Source of the DNA: Pseudomonadota bacterium | GTDB taxonomy: Bacteria; Pseudomonadota; Alphaproteobacteria; Rhizobiales; Xanthobacteraceae | Assembly (NCBI GenBank): GCA_021779635.1 | Contig: JAJYAH010000456.1 | Span: 1-6,055 of the forward strand | Direction: 5' to 3' | DNA length: 6,055 bases | Shown: positions 1-4,782 of the stretch, piece after piece | Layout: each line of letters starts with the position of its first letter | Position numbering within the stretch: position 1 is the first letter of the stretch | Program-made: the position numbers and the translations under genes | Notes under the pieces: generated by a model | The model's database searches: none | The model's input: the letters and a program-made list of their open reading frames with translations, nothing else | Told to the model about the DNA's origin: nothing

Positions 1-221
1 GCAACGCATTCTGTGTCCAGCCTTGCAAGGTCGCTTGCGACTTCGGGCGCATCGATGCCGGAATAGAGATCGGCCAGGTTCCATTCCGGCAGCTTGCCGG
101 TCTTGTTGGCGGTGCTGGATTTTGCCTTGGATCTTGCCTTGGATTTTACCGCGGATTTCTGGCCGTTCGATTTGCGTTGGGCCTGCGACTTGCGGAGAGC
201 GGATGGGGAGCGCGAGGTCAT
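1..221 (-). CDS. pepF: M3-family oligoendopeptidase PepF, N-terminal part (truncated by window edge)
   Basis: The minus-strand frame starting at ATG 221-219 stays open for 73 codons to the left edge. Residues 2-38 are a Lys/Arg/Ser/Ala-rich, probably disordered leader. From residue 42 it reads GKLPEWNLADLYSGIDAPEV, which I recognise as the conserved beginning of alphaproteobacterial M3 oligoendopeptidases (PepF/M3). These are cytoplasmic zinc peptidases that cut short peptides. The HExxH zinc motif lies far downstream, outside the window, so catalytic competence cannot be judged. The frame continues upstream to a stop at 308-306 without another ATG, GTG or TTG, so 221 is the only plausible start; the ribosome site is weak (AGGC about 10 bases upstream). 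It is divergent from the response regulator and shares a 147-bp intergenic region with it. The basic leader is not a signal peptide, since it has no hydrophobic stretch. Family assignment rests on the short N-terminal match alone. Confidence 0.78.
   Translation of the reverse strand, partial: MTSRSPSALRKSQAQRKSNGQKSAVKSKARSKAKSSTANKTGKLPEWNLADLYSGIDAPEVASDLARLDTECV
117..152 (-). repeat. 12-bp tandem repeat in the pepF leader
   Basis: Plus-strand units GGATTTTGCCTT (117-128), GGATCTTGCCTT (129-140) and the decayed GGATTTTACCGC (141-152) stand head to tail. On the coding strand they give the tetrapeptide-like series KSKA-RSKA-KS in the basic leader of PepF (residues 26-35). The period is a multiple of three, so copy-number change would keep the frame. 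Confidence 0.7.
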
Positions 222-256
222 CTGGTTCGAGCCTATGCGTTTTCGACGTATGCATT

Positions 257-273
257 TCGGCCTGGAAGGCCGA
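257..273. repeat. Perfect 7-bp inverted repeat in the divergent intergenic region
   Basis: TCGGCCT (257-263), loop GGA, AGGCCGA (267-273). The arms match perfectly. It lies 36 bp upstream of the pepF start and 22 bp from the TTAA-N7-TTAA box, so in a pepF transcript it could form a tight hairpin in the 5' leader, or it could be an operator. There is no T-run after it on either strand, so it is not a normal terminator. Confidence 0.5.
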
Positions 274-294
274 GCGAGAGCGGGACCGCAACAT

Positions 295-309
295 TTAAGA
301 GGGCGTTAA
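295..309. promoter_or_regulatory. Candidate CtrA-binding box (TTAA-N7-TTAA)
   Basis: TTAA at 295-298, seven bases GAGGGCG, then TTAA at 306-309: an exact match to the alphaproteobacterial CtrA consensus TTAA-N7-TTAA. It lies 59 bp before the response-regulator start and 73 bp before the divergent pepF start, a normal promoter position for either gene. TTAA is rare in this GC-rich DNA, which makes the match more notable. A GATTC (GANTC, CcrM target) follows at 332-336. The match is seen directly; CtrA binding is inferred. Confidence 0.55.
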
Positions 310-368
310 TCGGCATCCGCCAGAGTGCCCCGATTCGAGACAGATAGTTGTAACGTCCGAGGAACGCC

Positions 369-1883
369 ATGGCTGCCAGCATTTTGATTGTCGATGACGA
401 CGCCGTACAGCGCCGGCTGGTCGAAAACATGGTGCAGAAGTGCGGCTACGAGGCCACCGTCCTCGACAGCGGCGACGCGGCCATCGCCATGCTGACCGCG
501 CCGGACACGCAGCCGGTCGATGCCGTGGTGCTCGATCTGGTGATGCCTGGCCTCGACGGCATGGGCGTGCTGGCGAAAATCCGCGAAGCCGGTCTCAATG
601 TCCCCGTCATCGTGCAAACCGCCCATGGCGGCATCGACAATGTGGTGTCGGCGATGCGCGCCGGCGCCCAGGATTTCGTGGTGAAGCCGGTCGGCATCGA
701 GCGGCTTCAGGTGTCGCTGCGCAACGCGCTCAATACCAGCGCGCTGAAAGGCGAACTGCAGCGCATCCGGCACAGCCGCGAAGGCAAGTTGACCTTTGCC
801 GACATCGTTACCCGCAGCGAGACCATGGTGAGCGTGCTGCGCACCGCCCAAAAGGCCGCCGGCTCCACCATACCGGTGCTGGTCGAAGGAGAATCCGGCG
901 TCGGCAAGGAATTGTTCGCACGCGCCATCCACGGCAGCGGCGAACGCAAATCAAAACCGTTCGTCGCCGTCAATTGCGGCGCCATCCCCGACAATCTGGT
1001 GGAGTCGATCCTGTTCGGCCACGAGAAGGGCGCCTTTACCGGCGCCACCGAACGCCACACCGGCAAATTCGTCGAGGCCTCCGGCGGCACGCTCTTTCTC
1101 GACGAAGTCAGCGAATTGCCGCTGGCCGCCCAGGTGAAACTGCTGCGCGCGCTGCAGGAAGGCGCGGTCGAGGCGGTCGGCGGCCGCAAACCGGTCAAGG
1201 TCGACGTCCGCATCATCTCCGCGACCAACCGCAAATTGCTCGACCGTGTCAAAAGCGGACAGTTTCGCGAGGATCTGTTCTATCGCCTCCACGTCCTGCC
1301 GCTGACGATTCCGCCGTTGCGGATGCGGCGCGAGGACATCCCGCATTTGCTGCGACATTTCCTGGCGAGATTCTGCGCCGAGGAACATCGCCCCATCACC
1401 GGCATCAGCGGCGATGCCATGGCGCTGCTGTCGCAACTCGACTGGCCCGGCAATATCCGCCAGTTGGAGAACGCGGTCTATCGCGCCGTGGTGATGAGCG
1501 AAACCGACCAGCTCGGCCTTGCGGATTTTCCGCAGGCCGCCGCGCAATCGCAGGCGCTATCGGAATCGCACGGCACGCAGGTCGAACCGCTCGTCATCGC
1601 GCCCGGATTTCACTCAACCGCGCCGGCCATGGTATCTGGTAACGAGATACCTATCGCGCCACAGCCGGGCGCGGGCACCCTCGCGATGCTGACAAATGCC
1701 GGCGAGATCCGGCCGCTGGAAGAAATGGAAGCCGAAATCATCCGGTTTGCGATCTCGCATTATCGCGGACAGATGTCCGAAGTGGCTCGCCGCCTGAAAA
1801 TCGGCCGCTCGACGCTCTATCGCAAACTCGACGAGGCCGCCGGCGACGATTCTCCGGCCGGCGGCGCCAATGACGCCAACTGA
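369..1883 (+). CDS. NtrC-family sigma-54-dependent response regulator
   Basis: A 504-residue cytoplasmic two-component regulator. The receiver domain (about 3-120) has the acidic pocket D9-D11, phospho-acceptor D56 (VLDLVMPG), T84 and K106. The AAA+ activator domain (about 145-375) has Walker A GESGVGKE (174-181), the intact sigma-54-contacting loop GAFTGA (221-226), Walker B GGTLFLDE (239-246), the arginine-finger segment FREDLFYRL (299-307) and WPGNIRQLEN (359-368). A low-complexity linker (about 388-445) leads to a Fis-type helix-turn-helix (about 456-488, ending GRSTLYRKL). All parts needed for ATP-driven activation of sigma-54 promoters are present. GAGG at 359-362, six bases before ATG 369, supports the start. 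No histidine kinase is visible, so the signal is unknown. The L,D-transpeptidase follows after about 0.4 kb, too far to assume an operon. The linker carries a small palindrome (1631-1651). Family certain; target genes unknown. Confidence 0.95.
   Translation: MAASILIVDDDAVQRRLVENMVQKCGYEATVLDSGDAAIAMLTAPDTQPVDAVVLDLVMPGLDGMGVLAKIREAGLNVPVIVQTAHGGIDNVVSAMRAGAQDFVVKPVGIERLQVSLRNALNTSALKGELQRIRHSREGKLTFADIVTRSETMVSVLRTAQKAAGSTIPVLVEGESGVGKELFARAIHGSGERKSKPFVAVNCGAIPDNLVESILFGHEKGAFTGATERHTGKFVEASGGTLFLDEVSELPLAAQVKLLRALQEGAVEAVGGRKPVKVDVRIISATNRKLLDRVKSGQFREDLFYRLHVLPLTIPPLRMRREDIPHLLRHFLARFCAEEHRPITGISGDAMALLSQLDWPGNIRQLENAVYRAVVMSETDQLGLADFPQAAAQSQALSESHGTQVEPLVIAPGFHSTAPAMVSGNEIPIAPQPGAGTLAMLTNAGEIRPLEEMEAEIIRFAISHYRGQMSEVARRLKIGRSTLYRKLDEAAGDDSPAGGANDAN
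1631..1651. repeat. 7-bp inverted repeat inside the regulator's linker
   Basis: GGTATCT (1631-1637), seven-base loop GGTAACG, AGATACC (1645-1651). It falls in codons 421-428 of the response regulator, between the AAA+ domain and the helix-turn-helix. The codons here (GTA, TCT, GGT, ATA, CCT) are AT-leaning and unlike the GC-ending codons on either side, so the segment may be a small insertion in a tolerant linker. Confidence 0.5.
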
Positions 1884-2016
1884 GGCAGATGCTCAATTGC
1901 GGCGCGCGCGTGAACTGCCGAATCGATAACGCCGAATGTGCCGATCGTTCTGGAACATTTGAACCGTTGCCTGCCGGACACAGACAAAGCGGGGCGCGCG
2001 TGGCAAAAAGCGCTCA

Positions 2017-2034
2017 ATCCGCTGCAAAGCGGGT
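2017..2034 (+). other. Short hairpin with GNRA-type tetraloop
   Basis: CCGCT (2019-2023), loop GCAA, AGCGG (2028-2032), extended by a T-G wobble and an A-T pair to seven base pairs (2017-2034). GCAA is a stable GNRA tetraloop in RNA. There is no T-run after it, so it is not a standard intrinsic terminator. It may be the 3' end structure of the regulator mRNA or part of a leader. Confidence 0.35.
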
Positions 2035-2135
2035 CCTTGAGGTCAGTTTGTCGTGAGTTGCCCCGCGTGGCGCTGGCTGCATAAGTGAGGCGCGTGTATC
2101 GTTTGCAGATGAATCGTTATGCGCAGGCGTACTTA

Positions 2136-2157
2136 CCTTAGATGTGCCTTAGATGCG
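2136..2157. repeat. 11-bp tandem direct repeat upstream of the transpeptidase
   Basis: CCTTAGATGTG (2136-2146) is followed directly by CCTTAGATGCG (2147-2157), identical in 10 of 11 bases. A spacing of one helical turn puts both copies on the same DNA face, as with tandem sites for response regulators. It ends 140 bp before the chosen transpeptidase start. Regulatory use is inferred. Confidence 0.45.
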
Positions 2158-2174
2158 GAGTGCATTGAGACGCG

Positions 2175-2192
2175 ATCCAGATGCTGCTGGAT
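2175..2192. repeat. 6-bp inverted repeat upstream of the transpeptidase
   Basis: ATCCAG (2175-2180), six-base spacer ATGCTG, CTGGAT (2187-2192). The arms are perfect and the 12-bp centre-to-centre spacing would fit a dimeric regulator. It lies 105 bp upstream of the start codon. Short repeats like this also arise by chance. Confidence 0.35.
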
Positions 2193-2284
2193 GAATGTGC
2201 TTCGGAGCCGATCAGATTGGGGCTTTAGCAAAGGCTGTGACGGACGATACTCGAGAGCTGCTCCATGCCGGGGCAGTTTCGCCC

Positions 2285-2290
2285 AAGGGG
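2285..2290 (+). promoter_or_regulatory. Ribosome binding site deciding the transpeptidase start
   Basis: AAGGGG lies seven bases before ATG 2298. The in-frame ATG at 2265 has only a poor purine stretch (GAGAG) in front of it and would put eleven extra residues, including two Arg, before the signal peptide. The site therefore favours 2298. Confidence 0.6.
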
Positions 2291-2297
2291 TTTGACG

Positions 2298-4511
2298 ATG
2301 CTTGACTGTTCGAAGAGCCGTGCTGGATTTGAGCGCATGCTGATGGCCGTCGCGGCGACTTTCCTCACGGTATCCGCGACCTCGGCACTTGCTCAGACCG
2401 GTCCGGCCCGCAGCCCCGCGGAACTGGCAATTGACGCGGCGATCCCGCGTCCCGAACCCGCCAACCTCCCGCCTCCGACCATCAACGATTTCAAGCCGGA
2501 CGCTGCCGTGCCTGCACCCAACGCTGCGAAGGTGACGGAGAAGGCCGCGGAAACCAAACCATCCGACGTCGTCGCTGCTCCGGTCGCCGATGCCGCCAAG
2601 ATCGACGCGAGCAAGGTTGATACGAGCAAGCCCGACACTGCCAAGGCCGACACCGCTAAGGTCGATTCCACCAAAGTCGACTCCGGCAAGGGCGACACCG
2701 CTACCACCACGACCGAACCGCCTCCGGCTGCGGTGACCGCAACACCGGCCGTCGAGCCTGCCAAGGAAGCAACCAAGGCTGCCAGCAACGTGCCGACGGC
2801 CGATCAGCCGGTCGCCGAAAAATTGCGCGACATGCTGGGCACAAAGTCCTCACGCTATTTCGAGCGCAAGGCCGAACGCGCCGCGGTGGAGAAGTTTTAT
2901 ACCGCGCGCGAATTTGCGCCGCTGTGGACCCAGGGCGGCTCGATGACGGAGAGCGGCAAGGGCGTCATCGCGCGTCTCAAGGACGCAGCCTCCGACGGCC
3001 TCGATGCCGCCGATTATCCGGTGCCGGATTTTGCCGCGGCGACCAATCCGGATGCGCTTGCGGAAGCCGAATTGAAGCTGACCGCGAGCATGCTGGATTA
3101 TGCGCGCCAGGCGCAGAGCGGCCGGATGCACTATTCGCAGGTCAGCGGTGATATCCAATATCCCGAGCATCCCATCGATCCGGCGGAAGTGCTGGCGAAT
3201 GTCACGACGGCCAAGGATGCGTCCGCTGCGCTCGACAGCTACAACCCGCCGCAAAAGCTCTATCGTGAATTAAAGGCGAAGCTTGCCGAGTTGCGCGGCG
3301 AAGGCAATGGACCGGTCATTCAGATCGCAGAGGGGCCGGTGCTGAAATTCACACCGGCGCGCGGCAAGAGGCAGGCCGCGGTCGAAATGGAAGATGACCG
3401 GGTGCCGCAACTGCGCGCCAAGCTCGGCATCACCGAAAACGCCGACGATACCCATTACGATGCGGTGGTCGCCGAGGCCGTGCGCAAATACCAGCAGGGC
3501 GCCGATCTCAAGCCGACCGGCGTGCTGGACGACAGGACCGTCAAGGCCATCAACAGCCCGCGACGCGACCGCCAGATCGACACCGTGATCGTCAATATGG
3601 AGCGCTGGCGCTGGCTGCCGCGCGACCTCGGCGTACCCTCGCTCGGCGACGCCTATGTCATTCTCAACATCCCCGATTATACGCTCAAGGTGATGCAGAA
3701 CGGCGCCCAGATCTGGACCACCAAGGTGGTGACCGGAAAACCGGGCATTCATGCCACGCCGCTTTTGACCGAGACCATGAAGTTCATCACGGTCAATCCG
3801 ACCTGGAATGTGCCGCCATCGATCATTTACAACGAATACCTACCAGCCCTGCAGCAGGATCCGACCGTGCTGCAACGCATGGGTCTGAAGCTCGAGTACG
3901 GCCACGATGGCAGCGTTCACATTTCGCAGCCGCCCGGCGAAGCCAACGCGCTCGGCCGCATCCGCTTCAATTTCCCGAACAAGTTCCTGGTCTATCAGCA
4001 CGACACGCCAGAAAAGAGCCTGTTCGCAGCTTCCGATCGTGCGTTCAGTCACGGCTGCATGCGGGTGCAGAATCCGGATCAATACGCCGCGACCCTGCTC
4101 GGGATCACCGACCCACAAGATCATTATACGCCGGAAAAGATCCGCAGCATGTACGGCCAGAGCGAGATCGACATCAAATTTCCGACCCCGATCCCTGTCA
4201 ACATCACCTATCAGACGGCGTTTGTGGACGACGCGGGCAAGCTGCAGTTCCGCCGCGACGTCTATGGCCGCGACGCCACCATGCTGGCGCTGCTCCGCAA
4301 CAGCAAGGGCAAGGATCTGGAAACCGTGGTTGCGCATTCGCAGCCGAACTATGTCCATCCGGTCGGCAATCTGCCGACCGGCGTCAGCTATGCCAGCGAC
4401 TATTCCGGACCTTCGTTCTTCGAACGGCTGTTCGGTGTAGCGACCCCTGCCCCTCCGCCGCCGGGCCGAAGGCGCCTGCAACCGCAACCGCGGCAGGTGA
4501 TCACCCGCTGA
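2298..4511 (+). CDS. Exported L,D-transpeptidase, YcbB/LdtD type
   Basis: A 737-residue periplasmic enzyme predicted to form 3-3 (mDAP-mDAP) peptidoglycan cross-links from tetrapeptide donors. A signal peptide spans about 1-32: basic n-region, hydrophobic MLMAVAATFLTVSA, cleavage after ALA before QT. Then comes a Pro/Ala/Lys-rich linker (33 to about 170) with seven KxDxx repeats (101-135), the YcbB scaffold domain (about 174-332), a peptidoglycan-binding domain (about 369-419), the family motif NMERWRWLP, and the YkuD catalytic domain (about 451-603). Catalytic signature: H568 (QHDTP) and SHGCMR with nucleophile C587 (codon 4056-4058). NPTWNVPP (500-507) is typical of YcbB. The C-terminal part resembles that of E. 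coli YcbB, then ends in a Pro/Arg-rich tail. It is longer than E. coli YcbB (about 615 residues), mainly through the linker. An in-frame ATG at 2265 is possible but less likely. The MepK-like gene follows after 271 bp. Class A carbapenem-sensitive transpeptidase activity is expected from the Cys fold, not shown. Confidence 0.93.
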   Translation: MLDCSKSRAGFERMLMAVAATFLTVSATSALAQTGPARSPAELAIDAAIPRPEPANLPPPTINDFKPDAAVPAPNAAKVTEKAAETKPSDVVAAPVADAAKIDASKVDTSKPDTAKADTAKVDSTKVDSGKGDTATTTTEPPPAAVTATPAVEPAKEATKAASNVPTADQPVAEKLRDMLGTKSSRYFERKAERAAVEKFYTAREFAPLWTQGGSMTESGKGVIARLKDAASDGLDAADYPVPDFAAATNPDALAEAELKLTASMLDYARQAQSGRMHYSQVSGDIQYPEHPIDPAEVLANVTTAKDASAALDSYNPPQKLYRELKAKLAELRGEGNGPVIQIAEGPVLKFTPARGKRQAAVEMEDDRVPQLRAKLGITENADDTHYDAVVAEAVRKYQQGADLKPTGVLDDRTVKAINSPRRDRQIDTVIVNMERWRWLPRDLGVPSLGDAYVILNIPDYTLKVMQNGAQIWTTKVVTGKPGIHATPLLTETMKFITVNPTWNVPPSIIYNEYLPALQQDPTVLQRMGLKLEYGHDGSVHISQPPGEANALGRIRFNFPNKFLVYQHDTPEKSLFAASDRAFSHGCMRVQNPDQYAATLLGITDPQDHYTPEKIRSMYGQSEIDIKFPTPIPVNITYQTAFVDDAGKLQFRRDVYGRDATMLALLRNSKGKDLETVVAHSQPNYVHPVGNLPTGVSYASDYSGPSFFERLFGVATPAPPPPGRRRLQPQPRQVITR
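2598..2702 (+). repeat. Seven tandem 15-bp units encoding KxDxx pentapeptides
   Basis: Codons 101-135 of the transpeptidase read KIDAS, KVDTS, KPDTA, KADTA, KVDST, KVDSG, KGDTA. Lys is invariant at position 1 and Asp at position 3; the other positions are small or polar. The DNA units (AAG-NNN-GAC type) have diverged at synonymous sites, so the repeat is not freshly duplicated and its protein pattern appears to be kept. It lies between the signal peptide and the scaffold domain and is probably a flexible, charge-balanced periplasmic spacer. Confidence 0.85.
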
Positions 4512-4518
4512 CCGCGCT

Positions 4519-4531
4519 TTCCCGCCGGGAA
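4519..4531 (+). terminator. Weak terminator-like hairpin after the transpeptidase
   Basis: TTCCC (4519-4523), loop GCC, GGGAA (4527-4531), beginning eight bases after the stop codon and followed by GTTTGAATTTC. The stem is only five pairs and the T-tract is broken, so termination would be partial at best. Confidence 0.35.
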
Positions 4532-4589
4532 GTTTGAATTTCTCCAGTAAAACCAATGGTCCCGCCGGATTTTGGCGAACCCATCCACA

Positions 4590-4693
4590 TTAACCATTCT
4601 CCACCCAGATTTGACCACTGGGCTATTTTTCGCCACACTCGACAGGTTAGGTTAAGGCCTGACTTGGGGACAGGGTGTAAACATCGATTAACC
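4590..4693. promoter_or_regulatory. Cluster of CtrA-like TTAACC half-sites upstream of the MepK-like gene
   Basis: TTAACC at 4590-4595 (read on as TTAACCATT), GGTTAA at 4650-4655 (the same hexamer on the other strand, preceded by GGTTAG at 4645-4650), and TTAACC at 4688-4693 with a further TTAA at 4702-4705. TTAACC is the recognised CtrA half-site in Alphaproteobacteria. None of the three forms a full TTAA-N7-TTAA box. They lie 90-193 bp before the start codon, in the only strong AT-leaning stretch near this gene. Confidence 0.4.
4611..4639 (+). promoter_or_regulatory. Possible sigma-70-type promoter for the MepK-like gene
   Basis: TTGACC (4611-4616) is a good -35 element. After 17 bases comes CACACT (4634-4639), which matches TATAAT at only three positions. 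It would overlap the half-site cluster. This is a weak call, made because the 271-bp gap from the transpeptidase implies a separate promoter. Confidence 0.25.
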
Positions 4694-4718
4694 CTCCCGC
4701 TTTAAGACTGCGTTCATC

Positions 4719-4747
4719 CTCTTTCGCCACACGGGGTAGCGAAAGAG
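4719..4747. repeat. Perfect 9-bp inverted repeat just upstream of the MepK-like gene
   Basis: CTCTTTCGC (4719-4727), 11-base loop CACACGGGGTA, GCGAAAGAG (4739-4747). All nine pairs match. It lies 35 bp before the GTG start, so it would form a stem in the 5' leader of the mRNA or act as an operator. The second arm overlaps GAGTC (4745-4749), a GANTC methylation target. There is no T-run, so it is not a terminator. Confidence 0.6.
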
Positions 4748-4768
4748 TCCCTCGATCGGTCGTCCTCT

Positions 4769-4775
4769 GGGTGGG
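4769..4775 (+). promoter_or_regulatory. Ribosome binding site supporting the GTG start at 4783
   Basis: GGGTGGG ends seven bases before GTG 4783. The other in-frame candidate, GTG 4771, has only CTCTGG before it. No ATG lies in this frame between the stop at 4678-4680 and codon 5053, deep inside the conserved domain, so a non-ATG start is required. Confidence 0.5.
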
Positions 4776-4782
4776 CTCAAAC

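Larger units (their letters stand above)
1884..2297. other. Intergenic region between response regulator and L,D-transpeptidase
   Basis: About 0.4 kb with no convincing gene. It holds a 9-bp direct repeat CAAAGCGGG (1985-1993 and 2025-2033), a GNRA-capped hairpin (2017-2034), an 11-bp tandem repeat (2136-2157), a 6-bp inverted repeat (2175-2192) and GANTC sites at 1920-1924 and 2111-2115. I saw no good sigma-70 pair and no sigma-54 -24/-12 element with correct spacing. No strong terminator follows the regulator. Part of the stretch is probably the 5' leader of the transpeptidase mRNA. Confidence 0.6.

Noticed and set aside
23..309. Plus-strand open frames opposite the pepF start
   Set aside because: Trp/Arg-rich low-complexity products produced by the 12-bp repeat read on the wrong strand; the minus frame matches PepF.
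306..932. Minus-strand open frame of about 208 codons opposite the response-regulator receiver domain
   Set aside because: It is fully antisense to a certain gene, is His/Arg/Ala-rich as expected for a GC-rich shadow frame, and has no recognisable domain.
951..1547. Minus-strand open frame of about 198 codons opposite the AAA+ domain
   Set aside because: Antisense shadow of a strongly conserved coding region, with no domain or plausible start context.
1889..2056. Plus-strand 55-codon open frame directly after the response regulator
   Set aside because: A GAGG lies only three bases before its ATG, and the Cys/Arg-rich product resembles nothing I know. It is no longer than expected by chance in such DNA.
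2068..2082. Possible sigma-54 promoter (TGGCGCTGGCTGC) upstream of the transpeptidase
   Set aside because: GG and GC are separated by eight bases, not ten, so the -24/-12 spacing is wrong. The GG/GC candidates near 2219-2235 also miss the spacing.
3840..4556. Minus-strand open frame of about 238 codons opposite the YkuD domain
   Set aside because: Composition and position are those of a shadow frame; the plus-strand frame carries the catalytic SHGC motif.
4652..4666. TTAA near 4652 as part of a full CtrA box
   Set aside because: Seven bases later the sequence is CTTG, not TTAA. Likewise the pair 4688-4691/4702-4705 is separated by ten bases, so only half-sites are called.
4556..4705. Plus-strand 49-codon open frame between the transpeptidase and the MepK-like gene
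   Set aside because: No ribosome site, odd composition, and it overlaps the apparent promoter and half-site region.
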